Of a stretch of 64,000 nucleotides of DNA, positions 52,833 through 61,456 are shown piece after piece (the stretch's first letter is position 1; each line of letters opens with the position of its first letter). Both the position numbers and the translations under genes were made by a program. Source of the DNA: a bacterium (lineage in GTDB: Bacteria; Zhuqueibacterota; Zhuqueibacteria; Zhuqueibacterales; Zhuqueibacteraceae); NCBI GenBank assembly GCA_023150945.1, contig JAKLJX010000009.1:124001-188000 (forward strand). Reading direction: 5' to 3'. The notes under the pieces are model-generated. The model ran no database searches. It was not told the origin of the DNA and saw only the letters and a program-made list of their open reading frames with translations.

Positions 52833-55439
52833 CTATTTCATCAACAGCATCTTGCGCGTTTGTTTGAAATCGCCCGCGCTGATGCGGTAGAAATAGATGC
52901 CGGAGGGCAGGCCATCCGCTTGCACTTCGAGCGTGTAGGTGCCCGCCGCCTGCACGCCATCCACCAAAGTGCGGACCTTCTGGCCGAGCGCGTTGTACAG
53001 CTCGAGCTGCACCAGACCCGCCGTGCGAATGGCGTACGTGATCTTGCTCGAGGGGTTGAAGGGGTTGGGATAATTCTGGCTCAAGCTGTAGCTGGCCGGC
53101 ACGCCGTCGTTGCGATTGTCCGCGACTGCCGTTGGGCTTTCGCGATCGCCGATCCAGGTGTAGGTCCAGTTGCGCGGTGATTGCCACGAATTGTCGTTGT
53201 TGATGGGCGACAGACTCATGATGCCGTCGCGGGTATTGAGCACGTCGGCATCATGAATGGTGAAGTCGAGCGGAATCCGCATGCCGTTGACGGGCAGGAA
53301 GGGCGCGTCATCACCGAAGGTGATGTCGGTCAACTTCACGCGCGTCTCGATGATGTAATCCGAACCGAAGCCTTCGAAATAGTAATCGGTGGAGTCACGC
53401 GTGTAGAGCTGCCGGTTGGAATTGTCCGGATGAAACAAGCCGTCGTAACGGAACTGCAAGGCGTAATCCGGCTTGGCACCGCGCAACCGGGCCGCGTGGG
53501 GCGGCCCGGGCCGGCCATCGTACAGGCCAAAGAACATCTCGATGGCATCGTCTTGCCACCAGTCGCCGGCGGGATCGTAGGAAAACACATTGTCAATGGC
53601 ATCGACCGCGAAGTAGAAATACTGGTTGTCCATCGCCATGTACATGGTGAGCGTCAGATCATCGTCGTTGTCGAAGACGCCGAGGCCGATGTGGCTGACC
53701 GACTTCTTGAAGACGAACGGTTTGATCCCGCTGTTTTCCCATTCCGTCAGAATGCCGTCGGCCTTGAATTGGGCAGGCGGATTGAGGGAGATGGTGGCAA
53801 TGCCCTTGGCGGTGTTGTTCACACCGGGGAAGGACACGCCTGGCACACTGACATTGCCCACCTTGTCGGCGGCCGTGACGGCATAGTAGTACGTCACCGC
53901 CTGATCCGCCAAGGGATGATACAGGTAGTGCACATAAGTCTGGGTGTTTTCGGCAACGCCTTCCGCCAGCACTTCCACGCCCGGCGCGGTGACATCGGTG
54001 ATCGGCTGCTTGCTGGCGTAGACCGTGTACTTCTCGCCGGCTTCATTGGGCACATCCTGCCAAATCACCAGGTTGAAATTGCCGGCGGCATCAGGCACTG
54101 CGGCCACCCCTTTGGGAGCTGCCGGCGGCTCGAAATCAGTTTGGCGCTTGCCGTAGAGTTCGAGATTGTCGAACAGCACTCCACCCGTGGAGACCGTGCC
54201 TTGTATCGCGGGGGCGGCGGAGAAGGCGAACTCATACTTCTTCACCTTGTCCCAATCCAGCTTGCTGTTGCCGGCCACGCCGGACCAGCCCGGATTCGAG
54301 AAGCCTTCGGCGTTCGGCGTCACGCCGGTGCCGCGATCTTCGAGCGGAATGAGCAGTTTCTTCCAGCCCGTGGCCGCGTCGAGAACGTCACGCGTCTCAT
54401 AAATCCATTGCTCTTCGGAGTTGGCGCCCTCGCTGTACTCATACAATTGGATGCGGAAAACCACGTTACCGGGGCTGCTGGAGGCCAGGAAGTTGTTATA
54501 CCGCAGGGTCATGTGGGTATTACCCTTCATGTCCGGCAGGAAGTCGGTGTCGTTGCCGTATTTCAGGCTGGCGAAACCGCCCCAGGATTCGGTGGCATCG
54601 ACCTTCCAATCGAACTGCGCCGAGGCGGTCTCGAAAAATTCCAGTTTGTTGTCGGTCACGCTGATGCTGCTGGTGCCGGTGCCGGCAAAAGAGGCCGTCA
54701 TGGTGGCGGTGGTGTCAAAGTAGTTGATGACCGGGAAGGCATGGCCGTAGAGCGCGATGTTATCGAAGTAAATCGTTCCCGCCGAGATGCCGGAGTTTTG
54801 CGGATTGGCGGCATCATAGACGGAGGCATCGACCGACCATTCGATCTTCCACGCCTTGATCGCGTCCAGATTGAGCGTATTGTTACCGGCCGCGCCCGCC
54901 CATCCCGGCCGCCACAAGCCCTGGTCGGACTGTTGCGCGACATCGACCAGCGGCAGCACTAATTCATTCCACCCCGGCTGCGCATCGAGAATGAAGAAAT
55001 GGGAATACCAGTACTCAGCCTGGGTGATGTTGGCCATGGTCCGGTTGGCAACCGAAACATCGCTCATGTCCTTCAGGAGGACGCGAATGTGAGTGGTGCC
55101 GGGTTTGCTCTGCGGCACGGCGTTGTAGTACCAAACCTTCAGGTGAGTGTAGGGCGAAAAATCAAAGAGCGCAGTGGTGTCGGCGCCGTGCATAATGTTG
55201 GCGTAACCGCCCCAGCTCTCCGTGCCCTGAATCGCATAATCGACCTTGAGCGAGCCAGTGCCCTGCTTGACGAGATCGTTCACGTAGAACAGATTGGTGA
55301 ACGTCTGCGTCGAACTGGAAACGTGCTCGAAATTCCAATAGGAGGAATCAAGCGCCGCATCGAACGTGTTCAGCGCCTCCTGCCCAAACGCCAGGCAGGG
55401 AAAGAGCAACAGCGAGAGTAACAAGTTGTACCTTTTCAT
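52833..55439 (-). CDS. Carbohydrate-binding protein without catalytic domain, sorted
   Basis: An 868-residue secreted protein. Two jelly-roll domains of CBM11/CIA30 type follow the signal (roughly residues 20-235 and 245-445; paired signatures ESWGGYANIMHG and ESWGGFASLKYG, each closed by FDN-x-x-LYG). Then come a fibronectin type III region (about 455-560), a CBM9-like domain (about 580-770, FKADGILTEWENSGI, FYFAVDAIDNVF) and a canonical sorting module (QNYPNPFNPSSKITYAI, ending KMLLMK). I find no acidic catalytic pair. It probably binds beta-glucan at the surface and gathers substrate for the enzymes around it. GGAGGC precedes the ATG at 55439; the longer frame lacks a signal at its front. 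Confidence 0.82.
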   Translation of the reverse strand: MKRYNLLLSLLLFPCLAFGQEALNTFDAALDSSYWNFEHVSSSTQTFTNLFYVNDLVKQGTGSLKVDYAIQGTESWGGYANIMHGADTTALFDFSPYTHLKVWYYNAVPQSKPGTTHIRVLLKDMSDVSVANRTMANITQAEYWYSHFFILDAQPGWNELVLPLVDVAQQSDQGLWRPGWAGAAGNNTLNLDAIKAWKIEWSVDASVYDAANPQNSGISAGTIYFDNIALYGHAFPVINYFDTTATMTASFAGTGTSSISVTDNKLEFFETASAQFDWKVDATESWGGFASLKYGNDTDFLPDMKGNTHMTLRYNNFLASSSPGNVVFRIQLYEYSEGANSEEQWIYETRDVLDAATGWKKLLIPLEDRGTGVTPNAEGFSNPGWSGVAGNSKLDWDKVKKYEFAFSAAPAIQGTVSTGGVLFDNLELYGKRQTDFEPPAAPKGVAAVPDAAGNFNLVIWQDVPNEAGEKYTVYASKQPITDVTAPGVEVLAEGVAENTQTYVHYLYHPLADQAVTYYYAVTAADKVGNVSVPGVSFPGVNNTAKGIATISLNPPAQFKADGILTEWENSGIKPFVFKKSVSHIGLGVFDNDDDLTLTMYMAMDNQYFYFAVDAIDNVFSYDPAGDWWQDDAIEMFFGLYDGRPGPPHAARLRGAKPDYALQFRYDGLFHPDNSNRQLYTRDSTDYYFEGFGSDYIIETRVKLTDITFGDDAPFLPVNGMRIPLDFTIHDADVLNTRDGIMSLSPINNDNSWQSPRNWTYTWIGDRESPTAVADNRNDGVPASYSLSQNYPNPFNPSSKITYAIRTAGLVQLELYNALGQKVRTLVDGVQAAGTYTLEVQADGLPSGIYFYRISAGDFKQTRKMLLMK

Positions 55440-55894
55440 CTCGTGCCTCCACTTGAATTGAACAGCGGATTGCTGAACTGAAATCGACCTGCAAACAATT
55501 CTTTTGGCGATCACCTCCTTGCGGTTCCACTAGTCCGTGTCCGTCCGAAATCGCGAACTCTTGAGAAACGTTCCTGCAACGGCTTGGCCGTTGCTTCACA
55601 ATCATCAGAATTGCCACGACACTCAAGATTCTACCAGCCTCGGCTCAGCCGAAGTTGAAACGTCCCCGGATAGAATTATCCTCTCGAAATCGCGATCTCT
55701 TGAGAGACGTTCCTGCGACGGCTTGGCCGTTGCTTCGCAATCATCAGAATTGCCACGACACTCAAGATTCTACCAGCCGCGGCTCAGCCGAAGTTGGGGC
55801 AGTCGGCAGGGCCACTCGTGCTTGCGGGGCATTGCTCCAACCCGCGTGTTCATTGGCTGCGACAGCGACCCACGAACGCAAGCCGGCCGGCCTG
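55440..55894. repeat. Intergenic gap with a 112-bp direct duplication
   Basis: The gap holds two direct copies of a 112-base unit, 55546-55657 and 55685-55796, separated by 27 bases and differing at only a few positions. Each contains the palindrome AACGGCTTGGCCGTT and the near-palindrome CGGCT-x-AGCCG. No gene is recognised. The first 60 bases next to 55440 must hold the leader of the carbohydrate-binding gene. Confidence 0.8.
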
Positions 55895-58165
55895 CTATTC
55901 CAGCGAAAACCGCTGCGCCAGCGGTCCGACCGCCACTTTGAATTCGCCCGCTTCGATCGTGGGCTGGTGGTCACGCCCGATGAAAGCAAGATCCTGCGGT
56001 TGCAGCGTGAACGTTACGCTCTTGCTCTCGCCCGGCGCCAGTGGGATCTTCTCGAACCGTTTGAGCCGCTGATTGTGCGGCGTGATCGAGGCATACAAAT
56101 CGGTGAGATAAAGCTGCACGATCTCCTGGCCGGCGCGCATGCCGGTGTTCTTTACCGTGACGCTGACCGTCAGCGCTTCGCCCGGCTTGAGTTTGGTTTT
56201 GTCCAGCGCCAAATCACTGTACGCGAACGTCGTGTAGCTCAGGCCAAAGCCAAAGGGAAACTGCGGCTTGTAAGTCTGATGCTCGCTGGCTTGCTCGCTG
56301 AATTTGTGATCATACAACGTCAGGTCGTTGGGATGGCGCGGATAGGTGATGGGCAGCTTGCCGGAGGGATTCACTTCGCCGGCCAGCACCTCGGCGATGG
56401 CCGTGCCGCCCTGCATGCCGGGCAGAAACGCGGCCACGATCGCCGCGCTTTTCTCTTCAATCTCGCGGATCAGGCGCGGCCGGCCCTGGGCCAAAACCAG
56501 AATGACCGGCTTGCCGGTTTGCTGCAGCGCCTGCGCCAGTTTGAGCTGCGCGCGCGGCAGACTCAAATCCGTGATGTTACCCGGCGTTTCACAATAAGCC
56601 TCCTCTCCCAGACACAGGATCACGGCGTGCGCGGTCTGCGCCGCCTGCACGGCCGCGGCCACGTCGACTTCTTCGTGAAAACTTGCGCCCGGCACGTAAG
56701 TCACATTGGGCTTGCCGAATTTTTCCTGCAGCGCTTCGAGAATGGTATGGTGTTCGTGGGGATAAAGCGACTCTTCATTGCCCTGCCAGGTGATGGTCCA
56801 GCCGCTGTTGAGCACGCTCAGCTTGTCGGCGGTCGGGCCGGTGACCAGCAGCTTGGTCGACGGGGCCAGCGGCAGCAAATTGTTCTGATTCTTCAGCAAA
56901 ACCAGAGACTCCCGCGCGGCTTGCAGCGCGACCGCGCGGAACTCCGCCGAGGCAAACTTGGACCGCAGCGTCTTGTCGGGATAGGGATTTTCAAACAGGC
57001 CGAGCGCGAATTTCACCCGCAGAATGCGGCCCACGGCCTCATCGATGCGGCGCATCGGCACCGCGCCTTCCCGCACCAGTGCCAGCAGGTGATCATAAAA
57101 ACTGAAATCGAGCGGCACCATGCTCATGTCAATGCCGGCCATCACGGCCTGACGCACCGCCTCTTTGGGAGTGGCCGCCACTTTTTCGCGCGTGTGCAGA
57201 TTGATGATATCAGCCCAGTCCGAAACCACGAAGCCGTTGAATCCCAGCTCGTCGCGCAGCAATTCCGTCAAATAGTAATGGCTGGCATGCACCGGCACCC
57301 CGTTGATTTCGGAGGAATTGACCATCACGGTGTGCGCACCGGCCTCGACCGCGGCTTGAAAGGTCGGCAGAAAGTACTCGCGCAACATGATTTCGGGAAT
57401 GTAAGCCGGCGTGCGATCCTTGCCGGTAAGCGGGAAGCTGTAACCCAGGTAATGCTTCAAGCAGGCCGCCACTTTGTCTTTTTGATTGATCTGATTCTGC
57501 TCGCCCTCCAGCCCCTTCACATAGGCCACGCCCATGGTGGCAGCCAGGTAAGGATCTTCGCCAAAAGTCTCGAACAAGCGCGGCCACAGCGGGTGCCGGC
57601 CAATATCCAAAACCGGGTTGAAATTCCACGGAATGCCGCTGGCGCGCACTTCATAGGCAGTGATCTCACCGTCGCGGCGCATGAGGCCGGGATTCCAGGT
57701 GGCGGCCATGGCCAAGCTTTGCGGGAAGATTGTGGCACCGGTGGTGTAGTTCGCGCCGTGAATGGCATCGACGCCGTAGATGATCGGAATTTTCAGGCGC
57801 GTTTCGCGGGTGGCCACGTCCTGAATCTGCGTGATGATTTCGTGCCAGTGATCCACAGAATACGCCGAACCCATCACGTTCAAAATCGAGCCAACGTGAT
57901 ACTTCGTGATCGCGGTGCGCAACTTGGCGGGATCGAGCTGGTGACGCGCGCCGGGTTGGATGGGTGCCGGCATGTCCTTGGAAACGACATCGATCGTCAC
58001 CTGCGTCATCTGGCCGACTTTTTCTTCCACGGTCATTTGCGCAAGCAATTTGTCCACTTGCGCGGTGAAATCGGGTTTGGGAATGCTCTGCCCAAATGCA
58101 GAAGCGAGGCCGAGAACACCGGCACTCATGAGCACGATGAGAGCTGGGACGGAAATCTTCATCAT
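55895..58165 (-). CDS. GH3 beta-glucosidase
   Basis: A 756-residue exported enzyme of the BglX type that removes glucose from oligosaccharide ends. The signal ends near ASAFGQ. Domain one is a TIM barrel with KVGQMTQV, IPIIYGVDAIHG and CLKHYLGYS; the nucleophile is Asp316 in GFVVSDWADI. The alpha/beta sandwich (about residues 395-590) includes LVLLKNQNNLLPL, and a C-terminal fibronectin-like domain (about 640-745, GFGLSYTTFAYSDL, PGESKSVTFTLQP) completes the usual three-part plan. No sorting tail or lipobox, so periplasmic. AAGGATGA precedes the ATG. It is the first gene after the palindrome-bearing promoter near 58400 and may lead the whole glucan locus. Confidence 0.94.
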   Translation of the reverse strand: MMKISVPALIVLMSAGVLGLASAFGQSIPKPDFTAQVDKLLAQMTVEEKVGQMTQVTIDVVSKDMPAPIQPGARHQLDPAKLRTAITKYHVGSILNVMGSAYSVDHWHEIITQIQDVATRETRLKIPIIYGVDAIHGANYTTGATIFPQSLAMAATWNPGLMRRDGEITAYEVRASGIPWNFNPVLDIGRHPLWPRLFETFGEDPYLAATMGVAYVKGLEGEQNQINQKDKVAACLKHYLGYSFPLTGKDRTPAYIPEIMLREYFLPTFQAAVEAGAHTVMVNSSEINGVPVHASHYYLTELLRDELGFNGFVVSDWADIINLHTREKVAATPKEAVRQAVMAGIDMSMVPLDFSFYDHLLALVREGAVPMRRIDEAVGRILRVKFALGLFENPYPDKTLRSKFASAEFRAVALQAARESLVLLKNQNNLLPLAPSTKLLVTGPTADKLSVLNSGWTITWQGNEESLYPHEHHTILEALQEKFGKPNVTYVPGASFHEEVDVAAAVQAAQTAHAVILCLGEEAYCETPGNITDLSLPRAQLKLAQALQQTGKPVILVLAQGRPRLIREIEEKSAAIVAAFLPGMQGGTAIAEVLAGEVNPSGKLPITYPRHPNDLTLYDHKFSEQASEHQTYKPQFPFGFGLSYTTFAYSDLALDKTKLKPGEALTVSVTVKNTGMRAGQEIVQLYLTDLYASITPHNQRLKRFEKIPLAPGESKSVTFTLQPQDLAFIGRDHQPTIEAGEFKVAVGPLAQRFSLE

Positions 58166-58376
58166 TCATCCTTGCCTGGAATGGGAGCCTCACTCAAAAC
58201 GGCTGTGGCGGCATCGGTTCGAGTCAGTCAGAGTGATTTGCAGCGCGCTGAAAAATCCTGGGCCATCGGCCAGGTTTGATACAGGATTGACAAAAATTGC
58301 GCCAGCGTTTTCTCCAAAATCTGCTTCTGATATTAAAGAGCTTAAGGGCAGCAGGAGACTGTCGCCAGGCAAGGAT

Positions 58377-58391
58377 TTATCAATTTGATAA
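58377..58391. promoter_or_regulatory. Palindrome 1, candidate operator
   Basis: TTATCAATTTGATAA is a perfect 7-1-7 inverted repeat. On the minus strand it begins at the expected transcription start of the GH3 promoter. AT-rich palindromes of this kind are typical repressor sites; the ROK regulator at 21818 is one candidate binder. Confidence 0.6.
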
Positions 58392-58398
58392 TGAACCT

Positions 58399-58426
58399 GT
58401 TATAAAATTGATAATCAGATTCTCAA
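58399..58426 (-). promoter_or_regulatory. Promoter of GH3 / beta-glucan locus
   Basis: Read on the minus strand: TTGAGA (58426-58421), a 16-base spacer, then TATAAC (58404-58399). Each box differs from consensus at one or two positions. The transcript would start near 58391, leaving a leader of about 226 bases before the GH3 ATG. The spacer contains palindrome 2. Confidence 0.58.
58400..58414. promoter_or_regulatory. Palindrome 2, candidate operator
   Basis: TTATAAAATTGATAA repeats the design of palindrome 1 with one mismatch between the arms. Its centre lies 23 bases from that of palindrome 1, close to two helical turns, and it overlaps the -10 box and spacer. The pair could be bound side by side by a dimeric repressor. 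Confidence 0.55.
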
Positions 58427-58519
58427 GTTTGCAAAGCTGGTAAAGGCTCGGAGAACTGCGCAATGGCCACAAGTCTGTCCTCATCATGAACCGCGAGAGC
58501 AGCCACAACCGCCGGGCTG

Positions 58520-58812
58520 GGCCATGAGGCGATCAAAGTCAGAATGAAATTCTGAAAGATTCTTGACCACAAAGCAACCGCTTGCACCACGGAGCCGCGG
58601 AGTTTTGAAATCAAGAGAGTCCTTCTCCGCGTTCGTCGCGCCTTCGCGATGAACCTTTGAGGTGAATGGCACGGGCGTGTGCCTCACTCTTCACAGGATC
58701 CTTACTGGATGACAGTTGGATGACAGCGGTGGTGGGTACATCGTGCGAGGCAACAGTGTAAGAATCGGGCCTTATTCCTGCCCGCGGGCCTCGGATTTCA
58801 GCCTGTCTGAAA
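58520..58812 (-). repeat. Dispersed repeat A, right copy (inverted)
   Basis: Reverse complement of the element at 20791-21105, with the same order of landmarks from CAGACAGGCTGAAATCC to GACTTTGATCGCC. Only two 11-bp TCATCC units remain. It fills the gap between the SGNH gene's 3' end and the GH3 promoter. The rest of 58166-58823 holds the GH3 leader and promoter; no gene is seen. Confidence 0.75.
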
Positions 58813-58823
58813 TCCGGTGCAGC

Positions 58824-60833
58824 TTATTGCGCCGGCGGTCTCAGCTTCTGCAGAAACACCCTGGCCGGCTGAAAGTTGGGATCTTCCCGCAGCAAACCGG
58901 TGAGCGTTTCGGCTGCCTTGGCGGGTTCGCCGGCATCGGCGTAGAAGCCGGCGAGATAGAATTTCGCGTTCTGCCGTTCCTGACGATTGAGATCGACCTG
59001 CTCCAACGCCGCCAGCATCGTTTCACACGCCGCGTTGAGCTTCTTCTGCCGCCATTGCGCGATGGCGATTTGGTAGAGCAGCATGCCCTTTTGTTCGGAG
59101 AGCGGCAGAGTTTTCCAGAGATAAGCTTCGCGCTGGTCCCAGGCGCCTTCCAACTCAAAGGTCTTGGCCACTTGTTGGTAGGGATAGGGATCATCCGGCG
59201 CGAAGACACTGACCGCGAGATATTCCCGTCGCGCCCGCTCGAAATCACGCCGCTGCAAATAGACTTCCGCCATGCGATAGTGCGCCCGCGACCAGACGTT
59301 TTCCGCCAGCAAATAATTCCGCACAATCGGCACGGTGGCGGGGTCGCCGTAAGGCCGGTAATCGTCGAGCGCAACCGGCTTCTCCGGGAAAGGCCAGCGA
59401 TGCGTCATTTCGAGAATCTTCATCAGGCCGATGTCCCAATCCAAGTCAGTGACATAATAAGGATCATCGGCAGGTTGAAAATGGGGAGCAGGATCAGCCA
59501 GCCAGCCGCCGGAACGAATGGCATCATAGAAGCCGGTGGCCATGAGATAATAGCCTGTGGGACTGGGATGCAAGTGATCGACCAGCAGGTTGTTGCCGAG
59601 CAACCCCTGCGGCGAACGCTGCGCCAGGCGGGAGTCGAGATCGACAAAGCGGCTGCCGTGCTGCTGCGCGAGCGCCGCGATGAGGTGATTGACCTCCTCG
59701 CTGGCGCGAAAGCGAATGAGATCGCGGTCTTTCGCGCCGGTGAAGAAATGCCGCGCCGCAGTGGAATCACCCCGGCCGGCGCTGGCGAGGCCGCGTTTGT
59801 ACCAAAGCACCGCCGCGCTGGAATCCAGCAGCCACGCGGTGCGATAGGCGTTCTCACTTTCCACAAGCAAGCGAAGCTGCCGCAGGCTGTCACCGGCCGC
59901 GATGGCCTGCTCATAAACCGCGCGGCTGGCCGGCGGCAAATCCGGCGGCGCACTGGCAAAGGGCGGCAGGTCACGCAGGTTCGAGAACAGATTGCTGAGC
60001 AGCACCGGCACCCCGCGGCGCGCGCATTCCCGCAGAATCAAATCAAGATTATCCCGGAAATTCGTCAGCGTGCGCTGGTATTTGGGCGAGCCGAGGAGAA
60101 TGGCCTGATCGCCAATGACATCGGCCATCAACGAGGGTTTGCGGGCGTCTTGGTTCGGCGCGGGCCGGAGCCACAAAATCAGGCGCCGCAGCATTTGCAC
60201 CAAATGCAGCTTCTGCAGCTTGAGATAGGCGCGGATCAACTTGCCGTTCTGCCCCAGCGAAACCGTGGAGGCGCTGCCATAGGCGCCGTAGAATTCATTG
60301 TGCCCCATGTAGATGATGATCAAATCAGGCTGGTGCGCCAGAATCTCGGGCAGCAGATCGACAACCGTGAAACTGTTGACCGCGGAGATGCCGGCGTTGA
60401 TCACTTCGAAGCGGCGCTGGGGATAGGTCTGCGCCAGCAAATAGCGGAGCTGCACCGGGAAGGGAACCTGGCAATCAAAGGGAAAACCGGCGGTGGTGGA
60501 GCCGCCCACGCAGAAGATGCGAAAAACTTCCGGGCCTTTGTGCTTGACGAAAAGATCCGGCTGCATGCCCGGCACGGTCACGCGGGCGGGATCGAAATAA
60601 CGCTTCGCCACCCACTGGTTGAGTTGATAGTGGGGCTTGCCGGCTTTGGTGGTTGCGCGGACGAACGCCTCGGGCGCGAAGACGCCAAACAGCCGCAGCC
60701 CTCCTTCCGCCAGCGCGAGCAGCACGGCCGGCATGAGAATCAGCGCTGCCGCGAAGAGCCGCTTTTGCAGTGCGCTGGGCTGGGGCGCGGGTTTGAGGGC
60801 AGCCGGTTTGCGCCGAGGTGCTCGTTTCGCCAT
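58824..60833 (-). CDS. Membrane-anchored SGNH hydrolase with TPR region
   Basis: A 669-residue protein. A basic N-terminus and one hydrophobic segment (LFAAALILMPAVLLALAEGG, about 27-46) suggest an anchor facing the periplasm. The SGNH/GDSL esterase motifs are Ser112 in VGGSTTAG, the Gly-x-Asn block GHNE (Asn179), and Asp419/His422 in VDHLHPS. The region between about 310 and 380 and the C-terminal 140 residues contain TPR-like helices (RAHYRMAEVYLQRRDFERAR, FYLAGFYADAGEPAKAAETL). This combination appears in a family of large SGNH proteins thought to act on cell-surface polysaccharides, but substrate is unknown. It is flanked by repeats A and B and seems to be a single-gene unit. Confidence 0.82.
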   Translation of the reverse strand: MAKRAPRRKPAALKPAPQPSALQKRLFAAALILMPAVLLALAEGGLRLFGVFAPEAFVRATTKAGKPHYQLNQWVAKRYFDPARVTVPGMQPDLFVKHKGPEVFRIFCVGGSTTAGFPFDCQVPFPVQLRYLLAQTYPQRRFEVINAGISAVNSFTVVDLLPEILAHQPDLIIIYMGHNEFYGAYGSASTVSLGQNGKLIRAYLKLQKLHLVQMLRRLILWLRPAPNQDARKPSLMADVIGDQAILLGSPKYQRTLTNFRDNLDLILRECARRGVPVLLSNLFSNLRDLPPFASAPPDLPPASRAVYEQAIAAGDSLRQLRLLVESENAYRTAWLLDSSAAVLWYKRGLASAGRGDSTAARHFFTGAKDRDLIRFRASEEVNHLIAALAQQHGSRFVDLDSRLAQRSPQGLLGNNLLVDHLHPSPTGYYLMATGFYDAIRSGGWLADPAPHFQPADDPYYVTDLDWDIGLMKILEMTHRWPFPEKPVALDDYRPYGDPATVPIVRNYLLAENVWSRAHYRMAEVYLQRRDFERARREYLAVSVFAPDDPYPYQQVAKTFELEGAWDQREAYLWKTLPLSEQKGMLLYQIAIAQWRQKKLNAACETMLAALEQVDLNRQERQNAKFYLAGFYADAGEPAKAAETLTGLLREDPNFQPARVFLQKLRPPAQ

Positions 60834-60869
60834 GGACTCCTTGAGGTGAGATCGCTATGGTTAGTATTA

Positions 60870-61112
60870 CAACGTTAGGTCGAATTCTGTCGCACAGACA
60901 AATAGCCCCAAGGGGCGAAATGTTGAAGCGAAGGGCAACGCCCGGGAAAACCGGTATTCATGAGATATCACCAAGCCCCGACCGGGGCGCCATGGAACCA
61001 CGCCAGGAATGCCGCCGCTGCTGGGCTAAATGCGACAAACTCGATCAGTTTCCAGGGCGCTGCCCGTGGGCTGTTACATGCGCCCGCGTTGGGGTCAAGC
61101 CGGCCTTCTGAA
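60870..61112 (-). repeat. Dispersed repeat B, right copy (inverted)
   Basis: Reverse complement of the element at 21117-21356. Landmarks AGGTCGAATTCTGTCGCACA, CCAAGGGGCGAAATGT, AGCGAAGGGCAACGCC and CCAGGGCGCTGCCCGTGGGC are shared almost base for base. Confidence 0.78.
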
Positions 61113-61223
61113 GAAGACGGTGTGTACTGAACGTTGTCGTATTGGTCCACCGCATCCTCATTCGCGGCCAAGCAGTAAGAATTCTCGCCACGAAGAAAAC
61201 GAAGTGAACCGAGACGGTGAGGC

Positions 61224-61373
61224 TCTACGCCAGATTGCAGACAAGCTGAAATCTGATGCCCTGCGGGCCGCTATGAACCGGTCAGATTTGGAACAGCACG
61301 AAGGCGCAACGACACCGAGACAAGCTTGACGGCATGACTGCCATTTTTTTCGTGCCTCGGTGCCTTGGTGATC
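61224..61373 (+). repeat. Dispersed repeat C, second copy
   Basis: Starts GCTCTACGCCAGATTGCAGA, continues with ACAAGCTGAAATCTGATGCC and TTGGAACAGCACGAAGGC, and ends with CGTGCCTCGGTGCCTTGGTG. It matches the segment at about 38803-38943 in order and orientation, with gaps. The first dozen bases after the start are also the opening of repeat A, so A and C share a module. Confidence 0.65.
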
Positions 61374-61456
61374 AAAAATTCTTCAGCATCTCATCCTGAG
61401 CTAGAAATGCCAACCGCCGGGGCTTTGGCTTATGGCTGCCGCCCGAGCGCGCTGCG

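Larger units (their letters stand above)
60834..61456. repeat. Gene-free block with repeats B and C
   Basis: Contains the inverted copy of repeat B (60870-61112) and the second copy of repeat C (about 61224-61373). The last 60 bases lead to the 3' end of the CotH-family gene. No gene, tRNA or promoter is recognised. Confidence 0.65.
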
